This document shows, piece after piece, positions 1 through 10,060 of a stretch of 64,000 nucleotides of DNA. The stretch is from Telluria antibiotica. GTDB taxonomy: Bacteria; Pseudomonadota; Gammaproteobacteria; Burkholderiales; Burkholderiaceae_D. The position numbers were made by a program, and so were the translations under genes. Below the pieces are notes generated by a model. It saw only the letters and a list, made by a program, of their open reading frames with translations, was not told the origin of the DNA and made no database searches. Position 1 is the first letter of the stretch. Each line of letters opens with the position of its first letter. The DNA is taken from contig NZ_JAAQOM010000005.1 in the NCBI RefSeq assembly GCF_011682055.1, forward strand, positions 1-64,000. Reading direction: 5' to 3'.

Positions 1-48
1 TGGATCAAGGCTCTCAAGAAATTCGGTCTGATCGACCAACCTGCCTGA
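1..48 (+). CDS. C-terminal end of an upstream gene
   Basis: The window opens inside a reading frame that ends with TGA at 46-48. Its last 15 residues are WIKALKKFGLIDQPA. This is too little to assign a family. The following 198 bases up to marC hold no convincing gene. Confidence 0.5.
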   Translation, partial: WIKALKKFGLIDQPA

Positions 49-246
49 GTCGCGAGCTGCACAATTTTTGATGGCCTACCCCGGCCAGGCATCCGCACGT
101 CTTTTGGATACGTTCTTTCACGTTACGCGTCTGCTCACCACGCGTCTGCTTACTACGCGAGCGGCCTCCGCCCACCAAACGCGTGCGGACCACGACCTGT
201 ATAGATCGGTTAATATCGACGGGTCGCAAGAACAATAACAACGCCC

Positions 247-843
247 ATGACCCAAAGCTTCTTCCAGACCTTCATCCTGCTGCTGCTCGTCACGGACCCC
301 TTCGGCAACGTCCCCCTGTTCGTGACCGCGCTGAAGGACGTGGCCCCGGCCCGCCGCCCGCGCATCGTCGTGCGCGAATGCGCCATCGCCTTTCTCCTGC
401 TGTTGCTCTTCATGTTCTTCGGCCGCCACTTCCTCGCGGCGCTGCAACTGACCGACATCTCGCTGCGCATCGGCGGCAGCGTCATCCTCCTGATCATCGC
501 CATCCGCATGATCTTCCCGCACCCGGACGGCGTGCTCGGTCGCAGCGAAGGCGGCGAACCGTTCATCGTGCCGCTCGCGATTCCGGCGCTGGCCGGGCCG
601 TCGGCGCTCGCGACCGTGCTGCTGTTCACGTCCGGATCGATCGAGGAGGTGATGATCCACGTGGCCGCGCTGGCCGCCGTCGCCGCCATCTGGCTGATCG
701 TCTTCCTCGGCGCCGAGCGCCTGCAGAACGTGCTCGGCACGCATGTCATGACGGCGTTCGAGCGCCTGATGGGCCTGATCCTGACGGCGATGTCGATCGA
801 GATGCTGCTGGGCGGCGTGCGCGCCTTCGTCAAGACCCTCTGA
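247..843 (+). CDS. marC: MarC family integral membrane protein
   Basis: A 198-residue inner-membrane protein of the MarC/UPF0056 family, whose function is still unsettled; the name comes from an early and later disputed link to multiple antibiotic resistance. Six hydrophobic segments are visible, the first at about residues 5-25. The family signatures VTDPFGNVPLF near the N-terminus and PLAIPALAGPSALATVLL in the middle are both present. Length is normal for the family. The FKBP lipoprotein gene starts 19 bases downstream on the same strand, so the two may be cotranscribed. Confidence 0.9.
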   Translation: MTQSFFQTFILLLLVTDPFGNVPLFVTALKDVAPARRPRIVVRECAIAFLLLLLFMFFGRHFLAALQLTDISLRIGGSVILLIIAIRMIFPHPDGVLGRSEGGEPFIVPLAIPALAGPSALATVLLFTSGSIEEVMIHVAALAAVAAIWLIVFLGAERLQNVLGTHVMTAFERLMGLILTAMSIEMLLGGVRAFVKTL

Positions 844-862
844 CTTTCACAAGGATTCAACC

Positions 863-1315
863 ATGAACACGATGCTCCGCGCCGGTGTCCTCGGCCTCGC
901 ACTCACCCTGTCGCTCGGCGCTTGCAAACGCCGCGAAGCAGCGCCGTCCGCGCCCGCCAAGGCCGACTCGTCCGCCGTCAGCTTCCAGAAGATCGACACG
1001 ACCGTCGGCACGGCCGCCGAAGCGACGCCCGGCAAGCGCGTCACCGTCAACTACACGGGCTGGCTGTACCTGCCGGACGCGCCCCAGCACCACGGCGAAC
1101 AGTTCGACAGCTCCGTCGGCCGCAAGCCGTTCACCTTCCAGCTCGGCAGCGGCATGGTCATCCCCGGCTGGGACCAGGGCGTCGCCGGCATGAAGGTGGG
1201 CGGCAAGCGCACGCTCGTCATTCCCGCCGCGCTGGGCTACGGCGCGGAAGGCGGCGGCCCGATCCCGCCGAACGCGAACCTGATCTTCGACGTCGAACTG
1301 CTCGACGTGCAGTAG
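863..1315 (+). CDS. FKBP-type peptidyl-prolyl isomerase, lipoprotein
   Basis: A 150-residue secreted prolyl isomerase. A signal peptide ends in the lipobox LGAC with Cys21, so the mature protein should be lipid-anchored. A short linker rich in Ala, Pro and Lys follows, and then one FKBP domain from about residue 50 to the end. It shows the core motifs VTVNYTGWL, FDSSVGRKPFTFQLGSG, VIPGWDQGV and the C-terminal NLIFDVELLDV. These are expected to assist folding of exported proteins in the periplasm. An AAGGA ribosome site precedes the ATG. Confidence 0.93.
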   Translation: MNTMLRAGVLGLALTLSLGACKRREAAPSAPAKADSSAVSFQKIDTTVGTAAEATPGKRVTVNYTGWLYLPDAPQHHGEQFDSSVGRKPFTFQLGSGMVIPGWDQGVAGMKVGGKRTLVIPAALGYGAEGGGPIPPNANLIFDVELLDVQ

Positions 1316-1331
1316 ATCCGCCGCGGCGACC

Positions 1332-1487
1332 ATGCACGCGTGGATGCACACGCCGCAGGGCGAGCTGGCGGAGGCCGTGCACGGCATCGGCTTCTATTCG
1401 ACCGTCGACGAGCCGGGGCCGCCCGCGCAGCCGCACCTGAACCGGTTCCCGGCGATGGTGTACTGCAGCCTCACGTTTTCGCGCTAG
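1332..1487 (+). CDS. Small ORF of unknown function, possibly a gene fragment
   Basis: A 51-codon frame starting MHAWMHTPQGELAEAVHGIG and ending in TAG. It lies directly in front of, and in the same frame as, the glycosyltransferase remnant, separated only by the stop. The codon choice looks coding, but I recognise no family and there is no good ribosome site. It may be the tail of another deleted gene in this decayed segment. Confidence 0.25.
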   Translation: MHAWMHTPQGELAEAVHGIGFYSTVDEPGPPAQPHLNRFPAMVYCSLTFSR

Positions 1488-2006
1488 GAGCGGTCGCGCT
1501 GCCTGATGAGACGGGCGAACTGCGCGCCATGGCCGACTGGTCTGTGTCTGCGCGACCCGATTGCTCCCGCGCGCACGCTCGCGGACCTCGCGGCCGAACT
1601 GGGTTATGCCGACTGGTCCGCGCATGCGGAACTCACGGGCGCGTGGCACGTGCCTGCGCGCGCAGACTGGCGTGCGCCGCAGGCCCTGCTGGACTTTCTG
1701 GAGGCGGGGCCGCCACCCGTGTACATCGGCTTCGGCAGCATGGCGGGGATCGATCAAGCGACGCTCGTCGATGCCGTCTCGGCCGTGGCTGCCGGGCGGC
1801 GCGTGCTGTTCCATCCTGGCTGGAGCGGTATCGATCCGGCCCGGTTGCCGGAGGGCGTGTTCGTACTGGGCGACACGCCGCACGACTGGCTGCTCCCGCG
1901 CACGGCGCTCGTCGTCCACCGCGGCGGTGCCGGCACCAGCCACGCGGTCGCGCGCACGGCCGTCGACCGCCTGCTGGGCAGCGCCGCGCGCCGGCTCGAC
2001 GGCTGA
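1488..2006 (+). pseudogene. Remnant of a GT1/GT28-type glycosyltransferase
   Basis: The frame encodes only the C-terminal, nucleotide-sugar-binding half of a UDP-glycosyltransferase of the sterol/antibiotic glucosyltransferase type. Visible motifs are PVYIGFGSMAG and the donor-binding VVHRGGAGTSHAVAR. The N-terminal acceptor domain is absent. The protein stops about 15 residues after the donor motif, so the region that normally completes the sugar site is also missing. Full-length relatives are around 400 residues; this has at most about 170. Truncation at both ends argues for a pseudogene. Confidence 0.75.
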
Positions 2007-2094
2007 CGGCGCAATGTTGGCTGATCGGACACTTCTTCGGTATATACTGGAATTCCCAGCCGGATTCCCCGCCCCAGAAACGATTGGCCTGCAC

Positions 2095-4353
2095 ATGAAT
2101 CTGTCGCTCTCCCGCTCGACGGCGCTCAGCTATTATCTGGTGATCGCCTTGCTGCTGGCGACGCCAGCGTTGCTGCTCTGGCAGCACTTCGGGATGATCC
2201 GCACCATCGAGATTTCGCCCCTGCACCCGCACGGGGTCACGGTCGCCGACGACCGGCGCGAACTGAACGGCAATTCCGTTGCCTCGCTCATCGTGACGCC
2301 GGATGCCATCGTCATGCACTGCCAGCTCGGCGCGGCAGCTCAATACCCGTTCTGCAAGCTGCAATTCGCGCTGGGCGAACCGCGCCAGGGCGTGGACCTG
2401 TCCCGGTTCGACACGATCGAGTTCGACCTGCGCTACGCGGGCCGGACACCCGGCATCATCAAGCTGCACGTCCTGAATTTCGAACCGGAGTTTTCCCGGC
2501 CGGGCGACTGGAACTCGCAGCGGTTCAACGAGGCCGAGATCGAGCCGCCCGCCGAGCCCACGTTCACCATCCCCGTCAACGTGCTGCGCACGGCGGATTG
2601 GTGGCGCACGTTGTACAAGGTGCCGCTGTCCAAGACCTATACCCGGCTCGACCGCGTGACGGCCGTGGAGATCTCGACGGGCGCCGTCCCGGCCGGACAG
2701 TCGATCACGATCGAGCTGCGCTCCCTCCGGTTCCGCGGCAAGTGGATGTCGACGACGACGCTCCTGGCCGGCCTCGTGGTCGCGTGGATCGGCTGCGGGC
2801 TGTTCGCTCTGGCGCAGGGGCTGCTGCACTACCGGTCGGGCCTGTCCGCCAGTAACTCGCGGCTGGAACACCTGGCCGCCGTCGACCGGGACCGCAAGGC
2901 GGCCGAGGCGGCGCGCGAGGAGGCGCTGGCCGAGGCCGTCGGGCTGGCACGCCAGCGCAGCAATTTCCTCGCGCAGATGAGCCATGAATTGCGCACCCCC
3001 CTGAACGCCATCATCGGCTATGCGCAGTTGCTGCGGCGCGACCGGCACCAGTTGAACGAACGGCAGGCCGTCGGCCTCGCCACCATCCACGAGAGCGGCC
3101 AGCACCTGCTCACGCTGATCAACGACATCCTCGACCTGGCGCGGGTCGAGGCGGGCAAGATGGTGCTGCATCCGACGGCCATCCACCTCGGCACCTTTTT
3201 GCAGGTCGTCGTCGACATCATGCGCGTCAAGGCCGAGGAAAAAGGTCTCGCGTTCCATTACGAACCGGCGCCCGACCTGCCGTCCGCCGTGACGGTCGAC
3301 GAAACGCGCCTGCGCCAGGTGCTGCTGAACCTCTTGGGCAATGCGGTGAAATTCACCGACCACGGTACGGTGTCGCTGCGCGTGCTGCCGGCGCCGCCGG
3401 GCGACGACGCGCTGGCGCGGCTGCGTTTCGAAGTGACCGACAGTGGCATCGGCATGAGCGCGCAGCAGGTCGGCCGCCTGTTCCACCCGTTCGAGCAGGT
3501 GGCGGACGCCCGCCGGCGCGAGGGCGGCACGGGCCTCGGTCTCGCCATCAGCCAGCAGCTGGTGCGCCTGATGGGCGGCACGATCACGGTCGTGAGCCAG
3601 GCGGGCAGGGGCAGCACGTTCGCGTTCGAACTCGCCGTGCCGATCGCCACCGGCAGCCCCGCCATGCAGCCGTCGATGCACGCCATCGTCGGCTATGAAG
3701 GCGAACGCAAGCGTGTGCTGGTCGTCGACGACGTCCCGCAGAACCGCGCGATGCTGATGAGCCTGCTGCAAGAGCTGGGGTTCGTCGTCGCCGCCGCCGA
3801 GAACGGCATGGAGTGCCTCGTCGTGCTCGACAGCTTCAAGCCGGACCTGATCGTGATGGACGTCATGATGCCTGTCCTCGACGGCAACGAGACGACGCGG
3901 CGCATCCGCCAGCTGCCGGCGTGGAAGACGATCCCGATCATCGCCGTCGCCGCCAGCGCCGGCCGCGACGACGAGGCGCGCAGTCTCGACGCCGGTGTCG
4001 ATGCGTTCCTCGCCAAGCCCGTCGAGCACGACGTCCTGCTGCGTACCATCGGCACGCAGTTGTCGCTGACGTGGATCGCCGGGCTGCCGGCGCCGGAACC
4101 GCACGCCGCGGACGACGAGGACGACACGGCGCTCGTCGTTCCGCCGGCCCAGGAGATCGAGGTGCTGTGGCAGCTGGCGCGGCTCGGCAATATGCGCAAG
4201 ATCCGCGAGCGCGCCAGCTACCTGCAGGCCCTCGACCCCGCGTACGCGCCGTTCGCGAACCGCCTGCACACGCTGGCGCAGGGCTACCATTCGAAAGACC
4301 TGGCCGCGTTCGTGGAGCGCTACCGCACGGAGAGCGCGGTACCGCCGGCGTGA
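2095..4353 (+). CDS. Membrane-bound hybrid sensor histidine kinase/response regulator
   Basis: A 752-residue hybrid kinase. The open frame extends upstream to 1561, but that part overlaps the glycosyltransferase remnant; the ATG at 2095 begins directly before the first membrane helix (about residues 11-28). Residues 30-215 form a predicted periplasmic, strand-rich sensor region resembling a carbohydrate-binding-type fold. A second helix lies at about 216-238. Then come HisKA (SHELRTPLN, phospho-acceptor His297), an HATPase domain with GTGLGLAIS, and a receiver domain at about 540-660 with Asp589 in VMDVMMPVLDG and the FLAKP lysine motif. The ligand is unknown. No partner regulator lies next to it. 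Confidence 0.9.
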   Translation: MNLSLSRSTALSYYLVIALLLATPALLLWQHFGMIRTIEISPLHPHGVTVADDRRELNGNSVASLIVTPDAIVMHCQLGAAAQYPFCKLQFALGEPRQGVDLSRFDTIEFDLRYAGRTPGIIKLHVLNFEPEFSRPGDWNSQRFNEAEIEPPAEPTFTIPVNVLRTADWWRTLYKVPLSKTYTRLDRVTAVEISTGAVPAGQSITIELRSLRFRGKWMSTTTLLAGLVVAWIGCGLFALAQGLLHYRSGLSASNSRLEHLAAVDRDRKAAEAAREEALAEAVGLARQRSNFLAQMSHELRTPLNAIIGYAQLLRRDRHQLNERQAVGLATIHESGQHLLTLINDILDLARVEAGKMVLHPTAIHLGTFLQVVVDIMRVKAEEKGLAFHYEPAPDLPSAVTVDETRLRQVLLNLLGNAVKFTDHGTVSLRVLPAPPGDDALARLRFEVTDSGIGMSAQQVGRLFHPFEQVADARRREGGTGLGLAISQQLVRLMGGTITVVSQAGRGSTFAFELAVPIATGSPAMQPSMHAIVGYEGERKRVLVVDDVPQNRAMLMSLLQELGFVVAAAENGMECLVVLDSFKPDLIVMDVMMPVLDGNETTRRIRQLPAWKTIPIIAVAASAGRDDEARSLDAGVDAFLAKPVEHDVLLRTIGTQLSLTWIAGLPAPEPHAADDEDDTALVVPPAQEIEVLWQLARLGNMRKIRERASYLQALDPAYAPFANRLHTLAQGYHSKDLAAFVERYRTESAVPPA

Positions 4354-4374
4354 CCGATTTGATTGCGATCAAAC

Positions 4375-4423
4375 ATTTGTGTGTCGAAAAAATTTACACA
4401 AATGCAAATTTTTTGACACAAAT
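4375..4423 (+). repeat. AT-rich imperfect palindrome
   Basis: Within the 208-base gap between the hybrid kinase and the sedolisin gene. The left arm begins ATTTGTGTGTCG and continues AAAAAATTT; the right arm is AAATTTTTTGACACAAAT, separated by 10 bases. The reverse complement of the right arm matches the left arm except for a few inserted bases. Its AT content contrasts sharply with the surrounding sequence. It could terminate the kinase transcript or act as a binding site for the sedolisin promoter. Confidence 0.55.
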
Positions 4424-4561
4424 AACGTGACAGGAGGATGACAAGCTTTTGATTAATTGAGGAAATGACTCTTGGTTACAGAAAATGGCATACGGCTTGC
4501 TTGACTGGTCGATGTCCTGCCCCATGCGGGCAGACGTCCAACAACCATCAGGGAGTCCGCA

Positions 4562-6451
4562 TTGAAAACGCTCACTGCAATTACCGTTGCCATCGGTGTG
4601 TTGACCAGTTCGCTGGCTTACGGCGCCACGACCTCCACCCAGTTCCACGTCGACAAAGACGCGCGCATCGTCGATCTCGGGCTCGCGCCGCAGTCCGAAA
4701 CGCGGCAGATCACATTGTCGCTGGCCGTCAAGAACCTCGCCGCCATGGAAGCCCATGTCGCGTCGCTCGCCGACCCGGCAAGCCCGAACTACCGCAAATT
4801 CCTCACGCCGGCCCAGGTCGGCAGCCTGTACGGCCAGGACGCCGCCACCGTGGCCCAGGTCGTCAACTTCCTGAAGGCGCAGGGCCTGACGGTGACGAAG
4901 GTCCACGCGAACAATCTCTTGATTTCCGCGCAGGGCACGAATGCGCAGCTCGCGGCCGTGTTCGGCAGCCCCATCCACGCCTACCAGGCGCAGGGCCGCA
5001 CGTACGAGGCGCCCGCGAGCGCGACCGCCGTGCCCGCCAACCTGGCCGGCATCGTGAAGTCCGTGCACGGCCTGGACGGTCGCCCGCTGTTCCGCAGCAA
5101 CGTCGTCCGCCAGCCCGCGACGGGCCCGTCCGCGGCCGAAGCGAAGCTGGTGCCGACCCGCATCCCGACGCCGAACGCCACGCCGGCATCGCTGCCGGGC
5201 GAATACACGGTGCTGGACCTCGCCGCCAAGTACAACGTCACGCCGCTGTACCAAGCCGGCGTGACGGGCGCGGGCAAGACGATCGGCATCGCCACCCTTG
5301 CTGGCTACCGCCAGTCCGATGCGTACGGCTACTGGAATGCGCTGGGGCTGCCGGTGGCGTCGAACCGCATCACCGACGTGCTCGTCGACGGCGGGCCGCT
5401 GCCGGACGACGGCCCCGGCAGCGGCGGTGCCGGCGAGACGACGCTCGACGTCGAGCAGTCGGGCGGCGTCGCGCCGGGCGCCAACATCCGTGTGTACCTG
5501 GCGCCTAACCAGGGCAATGGCTTCCTCGACATGTTCGCCGCGGCCATCGACGAGAACCTCGTCGACACCCTGTCCGTGAGCTGGGGCGCGGCCGAGATCT
5601 ACAACAGCGCCGCGGACCTGGAAGCGTTCCACAAGGTCTTCCTGCAGGCCGCGCTGCAAGGCATCCCCGTGATCGCCGCGTCCGGCGATGCCGGTGCGTT
5701 CGACATCAACCGCAACTTCCCGTATCCCGACTGCACCACATTGCTGTCGGCGGACCACCCGGCGTCCGACACGGCGGTCCTCGCCGCCGGCGGCACGACG
5801 TTGCCGCACACGCAGGTCCACAAATACGGCTCCATCACGATCCCCACCGAGCGCGCCTGGGGCTGGGACTACCTGCGCAACTACATCACGCAGTACTACG
5901 GCCAGACCACGTACTACACGACCTATTTCCCGGTGGGCGGGGGCGGCGGCGTGAGCGTCGACTTCCCGCGTCCCGCGTACCAGAACGCGCTCGCGGGCGT
6001 GATGACGAGCGCCGCGGCGCAAAGCCTGTACTGCAAGGCGTCGGTGGTCGGCGACCCGGGCTCGGGTTACGAAGACCTGATCGACCTGCCGCCCGGCGCC
6101 CCCGGACGCAACCTGCCGGACGTGTCGCTGAACGCCGACCCGTACACCGGCTACCTCGTCTACTTCGAAGGGCAGTGGGGCGCGGGCAACGGCGGCACGA
6201 GCTTCGTGGCGCCGCAGCTGAACGGCATCTTCACCTTGATCGCGGCCGGTACGAACAGCCGGCTGGGGCCGTTGCATCCGAAGCTGTACGGCGCGTTCAA
6301 GACCTATGGCTACGGCGCCAAGTCGCCGTTCCGCGCCATCACGGCGGGCACGAACCTGTACTACAAGAGCACGAGCACGTTCAATCCCGCGACGGGCCTC
6401 GGCTCGCTCGACGTGACGAACCTCGCGCGCGCCTTCGGCGTGAACCTGTGA
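4562..6451 (+). CDS. S53 family peptidase (sedolisin/kumamolisin type) with pro-domain
   Basis: A 629-residue secreted serine-carboxyl peptidase. The start codon is TTG at 4562, supported by an AGGGAG ribosome site just upstream and an immediate signal peptide ending near LAYGA. Residues of about 30-180 match the pro-kumamolisin activation domain. The catalytic domain carries the Glu292-x3-Asp296 pair in GETTLDVE, the oxyanion Asp376 in AASGDAG, and nucleophile Ser547 in GGTSFVAPQ. The C-terminal calcium-site region NPATGLGSLDV is present. The family is typically active at acidic pH. A PEP-CTERM gene follows after 35 bases. Confidence 0.93.
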   Translation: MKTLTAITVAIGVLTSSLAYGATTSTQFHVDKDARIVDLGLAPQSETRQITLSLAVKNLAAMEAHVASLADPASPNYRKFLTPAQVGSLYGQDAATVAQVVNFLKAQGLTVTKVHANNLLISAQGTNAQLAAVFGSPIHAYQAQGRTYEAPASATAVPANLAGIVKSVHGLDGRPLFRSNVVRQPATGPSAAEAKLVPTRIPTPNATPASLPGEYTVLDLAAKYNVTPLYQAGVTGAGKTIGIATLAGYRQSDAYGYWNALGLPVASNRITDVLVDGGPLPDDGPGSGGAGETTLDVEQSGGVAPGANIRVYLAPNQGNGFLDMFAAAIDENLVDTLSVSWGAAEIYNSAADLEAFHKVFLQAALQGIPVIAASGDAGAFDINRNFPYPDCTTLLSADHPASDTAVLAAGGTTLPHTQVHKYGSITIPTERAWGWDYLRNYITQYYGQTTYYTTYFPVGGGGGVSVDFPRPAYQNALAGVMTSAAAQSLYCKASVVGDPGSGYEDLIDLPPGAPGRNLPDVSLNADPYTGYLVYFEGQWGAGNGGTSFVAPQLNGIFTLIAAGTNSRLGPLHPKLYGAFKTYGYGAKSPFRAITAGTNLYYKSTSTFNPATGLGSLDVTNLARAFGVNL

Positions 6452-6486
6452 ACCGGCAGCCCGACAACCTTTACGAAAGACTTGCG

Positions 6487-7035
6487 ATGAAATCGATCAA
6501 ACACGCTCTGGTGGGCCTCGTGCTCGCGACCTGCGCCGTCGTCAACGCCTCCGCCACCCCGACGTTCAGCGACGCGTTCTTCGTCGTGCCCGTCTTCGGT
6601 CCGACGACGACGCAGACCTGGGACTTCGGCATCACGGAGCCCGGCGCGCAGGCTGGCGACACGTTCCTGTACGACTTCCTGTTCAACACGCCGCCCGAGC
6701 CCGCGTGGTTCACGTTCGCCGTGTTCCCCGACGTGGCCGGTTCGCTGGCGTTCTCGGACCTCGGCTTCTTCGCCGGCGACTTCGTGACGCCGATCGACGC
6801 GCTCACCTTGTCGTTGACGAGTGGCTTTGTCGCCGGCAGCGGCACGATCACGAGCGGCACGTACGACGTGCGGCTGGCCGGGACGTTCCTCGCGGCCGGC
6901 GCCGGCTTCACGGGCCACGCGTTCTCCGACGTGCCGGAGCCGGTCAGCCTCGCGCTGATGGCCGCCGGCCTGGCAGGCATGGGGGCTGCGCGCCGGCGCC
7001 GGACGGCGAAGGAGGAGGCCGCGCACGCGTCCTGA
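6487..7035 (+). CDS. PEP-CTERM sorting-domain protein
   Basis: A 182-residue exported protein. It has an N-terminal signal peptide (MKSIKHALVGLVLATCAVV..., cleavage near NASA) and a C-terminal sorting signal made of VPEP, a hydrophobic helix (about residues 155-172) and the basic cluster ARRRR. Such proteins are recognised by exosortase and usually end up on the surface or in the exopolysaccharide matrix. The middle is strand-rich and without a recognised domain. A basic, Ala-rich tail follows the Arg cluster. It lies 35 bases behind the sedolisin gene and is probably cotranscribed. No exosortase gene is in the window. Confidence 0.88.
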   Translation: MKSIKHALVGLVLATCAVVNASATPTFSDAFFVVPVFGPTTTQTWDFGITEPGAQAGDTFLYDFLFNTPPEPAWFTFAVFPDVAGSLAFSDLGFFAGDFVTPIDALTLSLTSGFVAGSGTITSGTYDVRLAGTFLAAGAGFTGHAFSDVPEPVSLALMAAGLAGMGAARRRRTAKEEAAHAS

Positions 7036-7493
7036 TCAGTCGACCCCGCTGCCCGTGCCCTCCACGAGCACGGGCGCGCGATAGCCGGCCGGCTTGTCGC
7101 CGACGCGGGCGCCACCGTACATCATGCCCTGCATCGCATTCGTGAAGAAGTAGTACGGGAACGGCGTCGCGGGCCGGCTGGCGTCGTCCAGGCGCTGCAC
7201 GAGTTCGGCGGGCAGTCCGAAGTCGAGCGCGCCGAGGTTCGTCGTCATTTGCTCCGGCCGCGACGCCCCGACGATCACGCTGGCCACGCCCGGACGGTCC
7301 GCGACCCAGTTGAGGGCCACTTGCGCCAGCGGCCGGCCGACGGCATCCGCGACCTGTTTCCGCTCGTCGACGATCTGGAAATTGCGCTCGGTGAGGTGCT
7401 GCCCCATTCCGCACCGAAGGTCATCGCGCCCAGCAACAGGCGGCTCACGCGCAGGCCCGTGCGGCCGAGGATGTAGCAGATGGGTTGGATCAT
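7036..7493 (-). pseudogene. Aldo/keto reductase with large internal deletion
   Basis: Two parts of one aldo/keto reductase in different frames. The N-terminus, beginning at the ATG at 7493, reads MIQPICYILGRTGLRVSRLL and on to GAMTFGAEWG. After a frame change the sequence resumes as LTERNFQIVDERKQVADAVG and carries the family C-terminus VASVIVGASRPEQM through GDKPAGY. The middle of the barrel, including the catalytic Asp-Tyr-Lys-His residues, is gone: about 150 residues remain of the usual 330-350. The gene cannot make an active reductase. Confidence 0.8.
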
Positions 7494-7562
7494 GTCGTTC
7501 TCTTCGTCGATGGATGAACGACATGGCAATGAGCGCGATAAGAAAGAAAAACTGCCATAACC

Positions 7563-7776
7563 TTGATCGTGACGAGCAGCGTCGCGACGGCCAGCGCCGC
7601 GCTCGACGGTCTCGGCATCGCGTACGTGTTCGCGCGGCAGGTGGAAGCCGATGTGGCCGCCGGCCGGCGCGTGCCCGTGCTCCCGGCCTGCTGGCCCACG
7701 TTCACGGGGTTTCACCTGTATTACCCGACACGAAGACAAATGCCCGCGAAGTTGCGGGCACTTATCGATTACTGTG
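7563..7776 (+). pseudogene. C-terminal fragment of a LysR-family regulator
   Basis: The frame encodes about 70 residues matching the end of a LysR effector-binding domain: ALDGLGIAYVFARQVEADVA, then VLPACWPTFTGFHLYYP and a final LRALIDYC. The helix-turn-helix and most of the sensor domain are missing. It lies divergently next to the deleted aldo/keto reductase, the usual arrangement for that enzyme and its regulator, so both appear to be relics of one locus. A REP-like element follows. Confidence 0.7.
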
Positions 7777-7807
7777 CCCACCAAACGTTCGGGGACCGGA
7801 TGCGCTT

Positions 7808-7833
7808 GGTGGGCTCAGGGAGCCCACCCTACG
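7808..7833 (+). repeat. REP-like hairpin, T subtype
   Basis: An 8-bp stem, GGTGGGCT paired with AGCCCACC, around loop CAGGG, followed by the family tail CTACG. It lies between the LysR fragment and the end of convergent uvrB, 24 bases after the uvrB stop codon, and could serve as a transcript end. Confidence 0.85.
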
Positions 7834-7856
7834 TAAAATACGGCTCCAGCCGTTTT

Positions 7857-9953
<2,097 letters not shown>

Positions 9954-10060
9954 TGGATCAGACCTTTGCTAGAATGAGAATCCGCCTGCGATCTGGCACG
10001 GTCCAGACCGCCTATCTATACAACCGCTGCGAACCCAGCCGACAAACCAAGTTTATCACG

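Noticed and set aside
1561-2094. Upstream extension of the hybrid kinase
   Set aside because: That frame runs through the glycosyltransferase remnant; the membrane helix starts right after 2095.
1633-4290. Very long antisense ORF (and similar ones opposite uvrB, bphP, hscA and the efflux genes)
   Set aside because: These are shadows of GC-rich genes: they are Arg/Ala/His-rich, match no family and lack ribosome sites.
9954-10060. LexA box for uvrB
   Set aside because: No CTGT-N8-ACAG site was found in the uvrB-aminotransferase gap.
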